From: Clostridia bacterium
GTDB lineage: Bacteria > Bacillota > Clostridia > Lachnospirales > Lachnospiraceae
Reading direction: 5' to 3'
NCBI GenBank assembly: GCA_910576325.1
Contig: CAJTIM010000020.1
Span: 24,495 to 88,494, forward strand
DNA length: 64,000 bases
The notes below the pieces were generated by a model. The model ran no database searches and was not told the DNA's origin. It saw nothing but the letters and a program-made list of their open reading frames with translations. The translations under genes were made by a program, and so were the position numbers. Within the stretch, counting starts at the first letter, position 1. Each line of letters begins with the position of its first letter. This document shows, piece after piece, positions 34,495 to 41,951 of this stretch.

Positions 34495-34571
34495 ATGCGG
34501 CGGCGACCATTCGCTGACCGCCTTTTGTCCGCTTGCCGGACAGCCGCAGACGCGGCAGAAAGGATATATTC

Positions 34572-34712
34572 ATGGCATTTTTCAACAGCGCAGTAGACGT
34601 TTTGCAGACACTTGTTATCGCACTTGGAGCAGGGCTTGGCATTTGGGGCGTAATCAATCTCATGGAGGGCTACGGCAACGACAACCCCGGCGCGAATGCT
34701 CATGTACGGTAA
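34572..34712 (+). pseudogene. maff2: maff2, 5' part, cut by the IME
   Basis: Residues 1-41 (MAFFNSAVDVLQTLVIALGA..., LMEGYGNDNPGA) are a Maff2-family membrane protein, a pilin-like (VirB2-position) small protein of Tn1549-type elements. After GGCGCG-AA (34689-34696) the sequence is IME DNA, giving a false tail NAHVR and stop at 34710. The rest of the gene is at 43986-44076. Precise excision would restore GAKSQGMKQLMAGGGVALIGM... The truncated 46-residue product has lost its second hydrophobic segment. Confidence 0.9.
34689..34705 (+). other. attL of the IME
   Basis: GGCGCG-AA-TGCTCATGT: left flank from maff2, AA core, then the 9-bp terminal arm of the element. With attR (43975-43994) it predicts an uninterrupted maff2 site GGCGCG-AA-ATCACAGGG. 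Confidence 0.88.
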
Positions 34713-34798
34713 AGAAGCAAGCAACCGAAAACAGGAGATAGACCGCCAGCACCACACTATTCCGAACCAAAGAAACCAAAGACCAAAAGACAAGCATT

Positions 34799-34940
34799 AT
34801 GGAAATGTGCATAACAGGCTATGGAATCATGGATAACTCTATTCACAGCACATGGAAAAGCTAAAGTGCAGCTTTCCCACGTCCTGCAAACAGAGTTACC
34901 CACAATTCCATAAGATAGCCAGTTATACACATTCCCACAA
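34799..34940 (+). repeat. DnaA-box hairpin element, IME copy
   Basis: Homologous to 34140-34280 in the ICE. The arms contain TGTGCATAA (34806-34814, reverse TTATGCACA) and TTATACACA (34923-34931), both perfect matches to the DnaA box TTATNCACA. Several inner pairs differ from the ICE copy but remain complementary (AGCT/AGCT in place of AGCC/GGCT; TGGAAT/ATTCCA in place of GGGGCT/AGCCCC). Confidence 0.72.
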
Positions 34941-35234
34941 ATCCAAACTTAGAAGAAATCCAAACTTTCCTCTGTAAATCCTTTATTCAAGGCATTTTCT
35001 GATAAAAAAGTTTGGATTTTGTTTTGTACTTCTCTTGTCAGAAATGAGAATAAATTGATTGAAACAGAGCTAAATAGTAGTGTTTTACGCATTTTGTCAT
35101 AATTGGAGTATTGTACTTTGTGAAACGAAATCCAAACTTTTTCCGGCAAGAATCCCCAATTATCAAGCTGTTTTCAGAAAAGTTTGGATTTTATATAAGT
35201 TTGGATTTGTGGAAAAATCCAAAAGTTTAGATTT
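34939..35234 (+). repeat. Iteron-like 12-mers AAGTTTGGATTT
   Basis: Perfect copies occur in + orientation at 35008-35019, 35180-35191 and 35197-35208, and in reverse (AAATCCAAACTT) at 34939-34950, 34956-34967 and 35128-35139. A degenerate copy (AAGTTTAGATTT) is at 35223-35234. They lie between the DnaA-box hairpin and the XRE gene, in AT-rich DNA, like a replication origin or a regulator/recombination-factor binding array. Confidence 0.8.
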
Positions 35235-35293
35235 TTCCACAATGCCGATGACTACGAAATCTCACACATTCATACATTCTTAAAAAATATTTT

Positions 35294-35348
35294 GTAAGGT
35301 TGACATTACACAAAAAAGTGATATACTATGTAGTAAGGTCAACCTTAC
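35294..35348 (+). promoter_or_regulatory. Promoter of the XRE-def operon with two palindromic operators
   Basis: TTGACA (35300-35305) and TATACT (35322-35327) are spaced 16 bp. GTAAGGTCAACCTTAC (35333-35348) is a 7-2-7 palindrome, and GTAAGGTTGACATTAC (35294-35309) is a near-perfect copy overlapping the -35 box. Two sites flanking the promoter suit cooperative autorepression by the XRE protein. Confidence 0.82.
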
Positions 35349-35364
35349 AGAAAGGAGTTTGTTA

Positions 35365-35628
35365 ATGAAAAATCGAATCAGAGAATTAAGAGAAGAAAAA
35401 GGAATGACCCAAGAACAATTAGGCGAAATGGTGGGAACATCAAGACAGGCAATTAATGCAATCGAAACAGAAAAGTTTGAACCATCTATTTGGCTTGCTT
35501 ACGACATTTCAAAGGTATTCGGCTGCCCTATTGAAGATGTTTTTTTGTTTGAAGAAAGTCCAAGAAAATCCAGGGCTGATAGTAGCAGGAGGGATAATAA
35601 TGGCAATAAGAAACATTCGGTATTATGA
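35365..35628 (+). CDS. XRE-family regulator of the IME cargo, 87 aa
   Basis: ATG 35365 lies 7 bases after AAAGGAG. The first 65 residues are a Cro/CI helix-turn-helix (IRELREEKGMTQEQLGEMVGTSRQAINAIETEKFEPSIWLAYDISKVFGCPIEDVF), typical of small repressors. It has an added polar tail of 18 residues (SPRKSRADSSRRDNNGN...) encoded in the overlap with def. It probably binds the two palindromes at its promoter. The 3' end overlaps def by 29 bases, so the two are translationally linked. Confidence 0.88.
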   Translation: MKNRIRELREEKGMTQEQLGEMVGTSRQAINAIETEKFEPSIWLAYDISKVFGCPIEDVFLFEESPRKSRADSSRRDNNGNKKHSVL

Positions 35629-36064
35629 TGACCCAATTTTGCGAAAAAGGTGCAAAGAAGTAAAAGTTATCAACGATAAAATCCGACAAATCCTTGATGA
35701 TATGTTGGATACACTTCAACAGACCGAAAATGGTGCGGCTATAGCGGCAAATCAAGTAGGAATATTAAAACGTCTTGTTGTGATTGATTATGACGAGTGT
35801 TGTCTAAAGCTGGTAAACCCGTTAATCATAGGTTATAGTGGTATCCAAGAATGTAACGAAGCCTGCCTTAGTTTTCCTAATCGTTGCGTAAAAATAATTC
35901 GTCCTCAAAAGGTAACAATCCAAGCGCAAAATGAATACGGCGAAGAAATAATGATTACTGCTGAGGACGGACTTGCACAATGTTTTTGTCACGAATTAGA
36001 GCATTTAGACGGGGAGATATTTTTGGATAAAGCTATTGAAGAAATAGATATACAAGAGCTGTAA
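35600..36064 (+). CDS. def: Peptide deformylase, 154 aa
   Basis: All three deformylase motifs are visible: GAAIAANQ (45-52, usual GxGxAAxQ with the second G replaced by A), EACLS (87-91, usual EGCLS) and HELEH (131-135) that binds the metal with the cysteine. The enzyme removes the formyl group from nascent proteins. Start ATG 35600 follows GGAGGG. An extra copy on a mobile element is unusual; it could give tolerance to deformylase inhibitors such as actinonin, but this is inference. The G-to-A changes in two motifs mark it as a divergent type. Confidence 0.9.
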   Translation: MAIRNIRYYDDPILRKRCKEVKVINDKIRQILDDMLDTLQQTENGAAIAANQVGILKRLVVIDYDECCLKLVNPLIIGYSGIQECNEACLSFPNRCVKIIRPQKVTIQAQNEYGEEIMITAEDGLAQCFCHELEHLDGEIFLDKAIEEIDIQEL

Positions 36065-36149
36065 AACGGAAACAATAGATTGTAGTACCGTCTACAAAAA
36101 GTAACTATAAATCATGTAGCACTCTTTGTGGGAAAAGAGGGAATATTTT

Positions 36150-36593
36150 ATGGTTTGTACAGAAACATACAAGGAGCATATCATGTATACTTTTAATGCT
36201 TTTTGTAAAGTAGTTATACGCTATGCTGCTATCAATGCGTGGCGTGAAAGAAACAGGAGGCAGAAAAAGGAAATATCCCTTGAATACCTCACAGAAGAAA
36301 AATTCTATCCCTTAAATACGTTAGATAGATATTTTACAGCACCTTATGAAGAATACCCAGTTACTATATGCAATCATACAGTAATCTTCACTAATGGAGA
36401 ACTTGCTACTGTCCTGCAATCTTTACCGGAGAAAAAGAGAGAAATTATCTTCCTTTATTTTTTCGGACATTATACGCAACAAGAAATCGGTGAATTATAT
36501 GGACGTTGCCGAAGTACAATATGGTATCACATACACAGTGCTTTGCAGATTTTACAAAAAGAAATGGAGGTGTTTTCAAATGGAGAAACCTAA
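36150..36593 (+). CDS. Sigma-70-like small regulator (Tn916 Orf7-like), 147 aa
   Basis: ATG 36150 (MVCTETYKEHIMYTFNAFCKVVIRYAAINAWRERNRRQ) is the usual start of this family; the upstream TTG lacks support. The C-terminal 60 residues form a sigma-region-4 helix-turn-helix (LQSLPEKKREIIFLYFFGHYTQQEIGELYGRCRSTIWYHIHSALQILQ). Such genes pair with an Orf8-like HTH gene in Tn916-type elements and regulate transfer genes. It overlaps that partner by 14 bases. Confidence 0.85.
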   Translation: MVCTETYKEHIMYTFNAFCKVVIRYAAINAWRERNRRQKKEISLEYLTEEKFYPLNTLDRYFTAPYEEYPVTICNHTVIFTNGELATVLQSLPEKKREIIFLYFFGHYTQQEIGELYGRCRSTIWYHIHSALQILQKEMEVFSNGET

Positions 36594-36783
36594 TCTTGTG
36601 CCTTACGAAACGATTATAAAAGCAACTAAAGGAGAGCCGGAAGCCGTGGACGAGGTTTTACGTCATTACAACAAACGAATTAGATATGCTTCCCTTGAAA
36701 ACGGACATATCAATATAGATACCGAGGATAGTATAAGACAGCGACTTGTAGCTGCTCTATTCAAATTTCGCTTTGACTGTTGA
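36580..36783 (+). CDS. Orf8-like helix-turn-helix protein, 67 aa
   Basis: ATG 36580 follows GGAGG (36566-36570). The pattern MEKPNLVPYETIIKATKGEPEAVDEVLRHYNKRIRYASLENGHINIDTEDSIRQRLVAALFKFRF is the HTH_16 family found beside Orf7-like sigma factors in Tn916-like elements. Together they resemble split sigma-factor regions. The gene is contained at the end of the sigma-like gene. Confidence 0.85.
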   Translation: MEKPNLVPYETIIKATKGEPEAVDEVLRHYNKRIRYASLENGHINIDTEDSIRQRLVAALFKFRFDC

Positions 36784-36815
36784 CTATACAAAGAGATTTC
36801 TTTAGAGGTTTATAT

Positions 36816-37298
36816 ATGAGTAAAGTTATAATGATGTGCGGAGTATGCGGTTCAGGGAAAACCACTTACTCAAAGCAGAAAGAAAAAGAAGGATATATTC
36901 GACTTTCGATAGATGAAGAAATGTGGAAAATCTATGGAAAAAAAGGAATTGATTACCCAGATAGCCAATACGAGGAACTATCAGAAAAAGTCGAGTTGAC
37001 ACTTCGTGAAAGATTATTAAAGCTAATTAAAGAAGGACAAAACATAGTGATTGATTTTAGCTTTTGGAGTAAAGAAAATCGTGATTTTTACAAAGCTATG
37101 ATAGAAAAAGCTGGCGGTACGGTAGAACTTGTTTATATGAAAGCCAGCAAGGAAATTTTACGAAAAAGGTTAGACAAAAGAAACCTGTTTTTAAATGCCA
37201 ATTCTCCATTTATAGTAACTAATGAAATATTAGAACACCATTATGAAGGCTTCCAAGAGCCGTGTGGAGAGGGCGAAATCATTATCTTACAAAAATAA
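36816..37298 (+). CDS. P-loop kinase-like protein, IME cargo, 160 aa
   Basis: ATG 36816 (MSKVIMMCGVCGSGKTTYSK) with Walker A GVCGSGKTT at residues 9-17. RLSIDEEMW and NIVIDFSFWSKENRDFYKAMIEKAGG resemble the AAA_33/zeta-toxin-like kinase family, which includes small-molecule phosphotransferases. RLDKRN looks like a lid arginine region. Substrate unknown; antibiotic phosphorylation and nucleotide/RNA repair are both possible. Start is preceded by AGAGG. A terminator follows at 37328-37364. Confidence 0.75.
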   Translation: MSKVIMMCGVCGSGKTTYSKQKEKEGYIRLSIDEEMWKIYGKKGIDYPDSQYEELSEKVELTLRERLLKLIKEGQNIVIDFSFWSKENRDFYKAMIEKAGGTVELVYMKASKEILRKRLDKRNLFLNANSPFIVTNEILEHHYEGFQEPCGEGEIIILQK

Positions 37299-37327
37299 AC
37301 TAAATATACCCTTAATGTTGGTCATCA

Positions 37328-37364
37328 AAAGCAGTAAGTCTGAAAAAGATTTGCTGCTTTTTTA
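37328..37364 (+). terminator. Terminator after the IME cargo operon
   Basis: AAAGCAG pairs with CTGCTTT across an A-rich loop of about 20 bases, followed by TTTTTT. It isolates the cargo from the mobilization region. Confidence 0.75.
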
Positions 37365-37794
37365 TATGTTTTTTGTTCCCTTTTTCCGCCTATTCCGGCT
37401 TGCGTGGTGTTGTAAGGAATAGAGGGAAATTTCCGCAAATCTCCGTCATTTTTGCTTTGCGTGGTGTTGTAGGTAGTAGGGGAGAAATATCGCCACAACT
37501 TTGGCAAAATCCCCGCTTGCGGCACTAAATGTATTGAGAGAAGCCAGCACAGAGGAAGCCGCCACTCTCTTAGAGCAAGATTCTACCACAGTACCAAATT
37601 TCGCTAATCGCTCATTTTGTCCTATGGGAATCTTGTTGGGGTTGCCACCCCAAGCCCGCCTTTTTGCGGCTTGCGCCGCTTGAAAAATCCCCGAAAAAAT
37701 ATTTTCGGATTTTTCAAAAAACACTTCCGCTTTGCCCCCTGTTTTTCTCCTATTGGTGAGAGGGCAAACCATAAAAAGAAAGGAGCTGAAAGCC
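37365..37794 (+). other. Non-coding oriT/leader region of the IME
   Basis: No supported gene. It contains GCGTGGTGTTGTA twice (37402 and 37459), the oriT-like core 37442-37487, a hairpin CTTGTTGGGG...CCCCAAG (37632-37652), a GC-rich AAGCCCGCC..GCGGCTT region, and a long hairpin GAAAAATCC/GGATTTTTC (37682-37715). MobC starts at 37795. Confidence 0.6.
37442..37487 (+). other. Candidate oriT core of the IME
   Basis: TCCGTCATTTT (37442-37452) and GGTGTTGTAGGTAGTAGG (37463-37480) have the same order and spacing (21 bases start to start) in reverse complement upstream of the ICE mobC (63392-63382 and 63371-63354). Both lie directly upstream of mobC-relaxase genes, as nick regions do in MOB-P systems. 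Confidence 0.65.
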
Positions 37795-38190
37795 ATGAAA
37801 AGATACAACACGCCCCACCGCCACCGGGTAATCAAGACACGCTTGACCGAGGAAGAATACGCCGAGTTTTCCGAGCGTGTCACCCTCTGCAAAATGAGCC
37901 AAGCCGAGTTTATCCGGCAAGCCCTTATTAAGTCAAGCATACGCCCGGTTATCACCGTTTCCCCGGTCAATGATGAACTGCTTTCTGCCGTTGGGAAACT
38001 CACAGCCGAATACGGGAAAATCGGCGGCAACTTGAACCAGATTGCCCGCTGTCTGAACGAGTACGGCGCACCCTATAACGCCCTCTCCCAAGAGGTACGA
38101 GCCACCACAGCGGAGCTTGCCGCCTTGAAGTTTGAAGTCTTGCAGAAAGTAGGTGAAGCCGTTGGCAACATTCAAACATATCAGCTCTAA
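37795..38190 (+). CDS. mobC: MobC-like relaxosome protein of the IME, 131 aa
   Basis: ATG 37795 follows AAAGGAGCTGAAAGCC. N-terminal RHH-like region (HRVIKTRLTEEEYAEFSERVTLCKMSQAEFIRQALI) binds DNA at oriT, and the C-terminal helix (IGGNLNQIARCLNEYG...) is the MobC signature 'GNNLNQIARxLN'. It assists strand opening and relaxase loading. The relaxase gene starts inside its 3' end. Confidence 0.9.
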   Translation: MKRYNTPHRHRVIKTRLTEEEYAEFSERVTLCKMSQAEFIRQALIKSSIRPVITVSPVNDELLSAVGKLTAEYGKIGGNLNQIARCLNEYGAPYNALSQEVRATTAELAALKFEVLQKVGEAVGNIQTYQL

Positions 38191-39793
38191 AAATGCCGAT
38201 TACGGAGCTGCCGAGCAGTACCTAACCTTTGAGCATGACGAGTTTACCATGAAGCCCACACTGGACGGAAACGGGCAGCTTGTTATCCGTGACGATTACC
38301 GCATTTCCTCTCTGAATTGCGGTGAGGAAGATTTTGCAATCGCCTGTATGCGTTTCAATCTGAAATACGGCAAGAACCAGAAACGGGAGGACGTAAAGAG
38401 CCACCATTACATTATCAGTTTTGACCCCCGTGACGCACCAGACAACGGCTTGACCGTAGACCGGGCGCAAGCGTTGGGCGAGGAATTTTGCAAGACACAT
38501 TTCCCCGGACACCAAGCCCTTGTATGCACCCACCCGGACGGGCATAACCACAGCGGCAACATCCATGTGCATATCGTAATCAATTCCCTACGGATTGCGG
38601 AAGTGCCGCTGCTGCCCTACATGGAAAGACCAGCCGACACAAGGGAGGGCTGCAAGCACCGCTGTACGGACGCAGCTATGGAGTATTTCAAAGCGGAAGT
38701 CATGGAGATGTGCCACCGGGAAAACCTCTATCAGATTGACTTGCTGAACGGGAGCAAGAACCGAGTTACCGAGCGTGAGTATTGGGCGAAGCGGAAAGGA
38801 CAAGCCGCACTGGATAAAGAGAACGCTTCCCAAGCCGCCACAGGAGAGCCGCCTAAACAGACCAAGTTTGAAACCGACAAGGAGAAATTACGGCGCACAA
38901 TCCGAGCCGTCCTGTCCTCTGCCGTTTCCTTTGAGGATTTTTCCGGGAAGCTGCTACAACAGGGCGTGACCGTCAAGGAGAGCCGGGGGCGGTTATCCTA
39001 TCTCACGCCGGACAGGACGAAGCCCATCACCGCCCGGAAACTGGGTGATGATTTTGACCGTGCCGCCGTACTGGAAGTACTCACCATAAACGCACAGAAC
39101 GCCGCCAGAGCCGCCGAAACGCCCCTACCCAAACAGGAATACCCCCGCAGCATAAAAGACCGCTTACAGCGCAACAAAGCCGCTGTAAACGCCCCGAAAA
39201 ATGACGGAGTACAACGCATGGTAGACCGGGAAGCGAAACGAGCCGAGGGCAAGGGTATAGGATATGACCGCTGGGCGGCTGTTCACAATCTAAAGCAAAT
39301 GGCGGCTACCATGAGCGTTTACGAGGAATCCGGCTTTTCTTCCCCGGAGGAATTGGAAGCCGCCCTTGCCGCCGCCAGCGCAGAGCTGTCAAACGTCCAT
39401 GCGGAACTAAAAGCCGTGGAAAGCACTTTGCGGGAGAAAAAGGATTTGCAGAAACAGCTATTGGCGTACATCAAGACCAAGCCCGCCCGTGACGGGCTGA
39501 AAGCACAGAAAACAGAGAAAGCCCGCAAGAGCTACCGGGAGCAGCACGAAAGCGAGTTTATCATTTCCGAATCTGCCGCCCGGTATTTCAAGGCACAGGG
39601 AATCTCCAAACTGCCAGCGTCCAAAACATTACAGACCGAGATTGAGCAGCTTACCAAAGAGAAAAACGCCCTTTACAACGAGTACCGGGAGAAGAAAGCG
39701 AACGTCCGGGAATTGCAGACCGTGAAAAGCAATCTTGACAAAATCTTACGCCGTGAGCCGGAACGGGGAAAGGGGCAGGAAAATGAACGGTAA
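38162..39793 (+). CDS. MobA/VirD2-type (MOB-P) relaxase of the IME, 543 aa
   Basis: TTG 38162 gives the usual family start MATFKHISSKNADYGAAEQYL; a GTG at 38153 is an alternative. The metal-binding histidine motif is HPDGHNHSGNIHVHIVIN near residues 120-140, and a tyrosine in the first 20 residues may be the nicking residue. The C-terminal 200 residues are coiled coil (SSPEELEAALAAASAELSNVHAELKAVESTL). It nicks oriT and pilots the strand into the recipient. The end overlaps the next gene by 11 bases. Confidence 0.92.
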   Translation: MATFKHISSKNADYGAAEQYLTFEHDEFTMKPTLDGNGQLVIRDDYRISSLNCGEEDFAIACMRFNLKYGKNQKREDVKSHHYIISFDPRDAPDNGLTVDRAQALGEEFCKTHFPGHQALVCTHPDGHNHSGNIHVHIVINSLRIAEVPLLPYMERPADTREGCKHRCTDAAMEYFKAEVMEMCHRENLYQIDLLNGSKNRVTEREYWAKRKGQAALDKENASQAATGEPPKQTKFETDKEKLRRTIRAVLSSAVSFEDFSGKLLQQGVTVKESRGRLSYLTPDRTKPITARKLGDDFDRAAVLEVLTINAQNAARAAETPLPKQEYPRSIKDRLQRNKAAVNAPKNDGVQRMVDREAKRAEGKGIGYDRWAAVHNLKQMAATMSVYEESGFSSPEELEAALAAASAELSNVHAELKAVESTLREKKDLQKQLLAYIKTKPARDGLKAQKTEKARKSYREQHESEFIISESAARYFKAQGISKLPASKTLQTEIEQLTKEKNALYNEYREKKANVRELQTVKSNLDKILRREPERGKGQENER

Positions 39794-40169
39794 ACGCCCC
39801 TATATGGACTACCCACAGTACAGAGCCGCCCGCCGCCTTGTGCATGAGTGCTGCAACTACGATAACGGCAACTGTATCTTGCTGGATAACGGCGAGCCTT
39901 GCGTATGCGTCCAGAGTATCAGCTATTCCCTTTTATGCCGCTGGTTCATTGCCGCCGTGCTGCCATTGGACGGGAAACTGGAAGCCGCCCTGCTCCACCG
40001 GGCAGACAGGAAACGCTGTATCGAGTGCGGCGGGTATTTTCTCCCCAAGTCAAACCGGGGGAAATACTGCCCGAACTGCGCCGGACGCATGAAAAGAATC
40101 AAAGCCGCACAGCGCAAGCGGAAACAGAGGGATAAATGTCACGCTTTAGGATATTCCAGACCCCCATAA
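39783..40169 (+). CDS. Cysteine-rich VLP-domain protein of the IME, 128 aa
   Basis: ATG 39783 lies inside the end of the relaxase gene behind AGGGGCAGG. The Cys pattern CCNYDNGNCILLDNGEPCVC, then RCIECGGYFLPKSNRGKYCPNCAGRMKRIKAAQRKRK matches the cysteine-rich VLP domain and ends in a zinc-ribbon-like basic tail. The ICE carries a paralogue at 60532-60897. Likely nucleic-acid-binding helper of mobilization or replication; function unproven. Confidence 0.85.
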   Translation: MNGKRPYMDYPQYRAARRLVHECCNYDNGNCILLDNGEPCVCVQSISYSLLCRWFIAAVLPLDGKLEAALLHRADRKRCIECGGYFLPKSNRGKYCPNCAGRMKRIKAAQRKRKQRDKCHALGYSRPP

Positions 40170-40208
40170 ATCAAGGCTTTTTTGACCGCCCTCAACGGGT
40201 AGCCGATA

Positions 40209-40252
40209 CATTTATCCTTTACCCCCGAAAATGCCGTTTTAACTGCGTAACA
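40209..40252 (+). repeat. Pre-repA element, copy in the IME (distal half)
   Basis: ATTTATCCTTTACCCCCG and the following AAAATGCCG...GCGTAACA match 60954-60998 closely (one base deleted). It stands 18 bases before the GTG of repA, the same relation as copy 1 to the ICE repA-like gene. Confidence 0.7.
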
Positions 40253-40269
40253 GAAGCCACAGACAGGAG

Positions 40270-41034
40270 GTGAGAACCATAACCGAATACATCACAGCCG
40301 ACACCATATTGCCCCGTTTTCTGCCCTATCCCTATTTTCTGCTGAAAATGGACTTGTCGCATACTGCAAGGCTGCTCTATGGGCTGCTTCTTGACCGTTC
40401 CACCCTCTCACAGAAGAACGGCTGGCAGGACAGCGAGGGCAGGACGTATATTGTCTATCCCGTTTCGGAGATAACGGAAATGCTGGATAAAGGCAGCACC
40501 GCCATAAAAAGCGCACTGAACGAGCTGGACGCTGCCGGGCTTCTGGTGAGGGAACGCCGGGGCTTCTCCGCACCGAACCGTCTTTATGTGAAAATACCGC
40601 AAATGCCAGTGGTACAGTTTTCCGACCATATGACTGCCATACAGCCGGAAAACCGACCCTCTGATAGCCGGAAAAGCGACCCTCATAAGGTCGGAAAACC
40701 GACCTTTGCGTTGGACGGAAAACCGACCCCTAACCAACTTACTATAAACCAACTAAAAGAGAACCAACGAAAAGGAGTGAGTGGGGAGCAGCCCGCACCC
40801 TTTGGCAGATATAAAAACCTTTTCCTCTCCGAATCCGAGTATGCGGAGCTGAAAGGGGAATACCCGGACAGGCTGGAACGGTTCATTGAGGAATTGAGCG
40901 AGTTCATAGCCGCCTATGGGAAAGTGTACGCCAACCATGCCGCCGCTGTCCGTATGTGGGCAAGACGTGACAGGAAAGGCACAGGAAAGAAAGGAATCCC
41001 CGATTATTCCTACAAAGAGGGCGAGAGCCTTTGA
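40270..41034 (+). CDS. repA: RepA N-terminal-domain replication initiator of the IME, 254 aa
   Basis: The RepA_N pattern is clear: LPRFLPYPYFLLKMDLSHTARLLYGLLLDRSTLSQKNGWQDSEGRTYIVYPVSEITEMLDKGSTAIKSALNELDAAGLL. A variable linker (115-170) precedes a C-terminal helical region. GTG 40270 overlaps the AGGAGG (40265-40270), so the real start is more likely ATA 40279 (I-T-E-Y-I-T-A-D), where homologues usually have ATG. It should initiate replication of the excised circle together with the DnaC-like protein. Confidence 0.88.
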   Translation: MRTITEYITADTILPRFLPYPYFLLKMDLSHTARLLYGLLLDRSTLSQKNGWQDSEGRTYIVYPVSEITEMLDKGSTAIKSALNELDAAGLLVRERRGFSAPNRLYVKIPQMPVVQFSDHMTAIQPENRPSDSRKSDPHKVGKPTFALDGKPTPNQLTINQLKENQRKGVSGEQPAPFGRYKNLFLSESEYAELKGEYPDRLERFIEELSEFIAAYGKVYANHAAAVRMWARRDRKGTGKKGIPDYSYKEGESL

Positions 41035-41096
41035 CCACATAAATACAACGCCCCGTAAACAGGGCGTAAAAGACCATGAACAAGGAGGACGATTTT

Positions 41097-41951
41097 ATGA
41101 GCGATTATGATAACGCCATTTTCCGGCTTGCCACGGCACAGGAAGCAGAGCCGGAGGACTACACGGGCGAGGACGGGCTTTTATATTGCGGGAGCTGCCG
41201 CCAGCCCAAAGAAGCCTACTTCCCGGAGGGCAAAACCTTTTTCGGGCGTGACCGCCACCCGAAAGAATGTGACTGTCAGCGGAAACGCCGGGAAACGCTG
41301 GAAGCCAGCCATAGGGAATACAAGCACCGGGAGGAAGTGGAACGGCTGAAACGGACAGGCTTCACCGACCCGGCTATGCGGGAATGGACGTTTGAGAACG
41401 ACAACGGGAAATGCCCCCAAATGCACAAAGCCCATGCCTATGTGGAGTGTTGGGAGGAAATGAAAGCCGGGAATATCGGCTATCTGTTATGGGGCATGGT
41501 AGGCACAGGCAAGAGCTATTTTGCCGGGTGTATCGCCAACGCCCTCATGGAGAAAGAGATTTCCGTGTGCATGACAAACTTTGCCTTGATACTCAACGAC
41601 CTTGCCGCCAGCTACAAGGACAGGAACGAGTACATAGCCCGCCTTTGCAGCTTCCCTCTGCTTATCCTTGACGATTTCGGCATGGAGCGTGGCACGGAAT
41701 ACGGGCTTGAACAGGTTTACAACGTGATTGACAGCCGATACCGAAGCGGCAAGCCCTTAATCGTGACAACAAACTTGACTCTGGAGGAATTGCAGAACCC
41801 GGAGGACACCGCCCATGCCCGGATATATGACCGCCTTATTGAAATGTGTACCCCCGTCCGCATTACCGGGGAGAATTTCAGAAAAGCCAAAGCACGGGAG
41901 AAAATGGAACGCCTTAAAACGCTGCTGAACGGAAAGGAGATTTGCCTATGA
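41097..41951 (+). CDS. DnaC-like helicase loader / AAA ATPase, 284 aa
   Basis: ATG 41097 follows CAAGGAGG. Residues 15-60 hold a zinc-binding segment (LLYCGSCRQPKEAYF... KECDCQRKRRE). AAA motifs: Walker A WGMVGTGKSYFAGCIANAL, Walker B LLILDDFGMERG, sensor VTTNLTLEEL. It is the usual partner of RepA in Tn4451/CTn-type elements and would load the replicative helicase at the origin. Confidence 0.9.
   Translation: MSDYDNAIFRLATAQEAEPEDYTGEDGLLYCGSCRQPKEAYFPEGKTFFGRDRHPKECDCQRKRRETLEASHREYKHREEVERLKRTGFTDPAMREWTFENDNGKCPQMHKAHAYVECWEEMKAGNIGYLLWGMVGTGKSYFAGCIANALMEKEISVCMTNFALILNDLAASYKDRNEYIARLCSFPLLILDDFGMERGTEYGLEQVYNVIDSRYRSGKPLIVTTNLTLEELQNPEDTAHARIYDRLIEMCTPVRITGENFRKAKAREKMERLKTLLNGKEICL

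Larger units (their letters stand above)
34118..34571 (+). other. Non-coding region of the ICE with DnaA-box hairpin and terminator
   Basis: No gene is supported. It contains the hairpin 34140-34280 described separately and a terminator-like hairpin at 34467-34494. The rest, up to the ribosome site of maff2 (AGAAAGGA about 34557), shows nothing further recognised. Confidence 0.6.

Noticed and set aside
37446..38030. Minus-strand frame of 194 codons over the IME oriT and mobC
   Set aside because: It is the shadow of mobC plus non-coding oriT DNA; no ribosome site, no family, and codon pattern follows the opposite strand.
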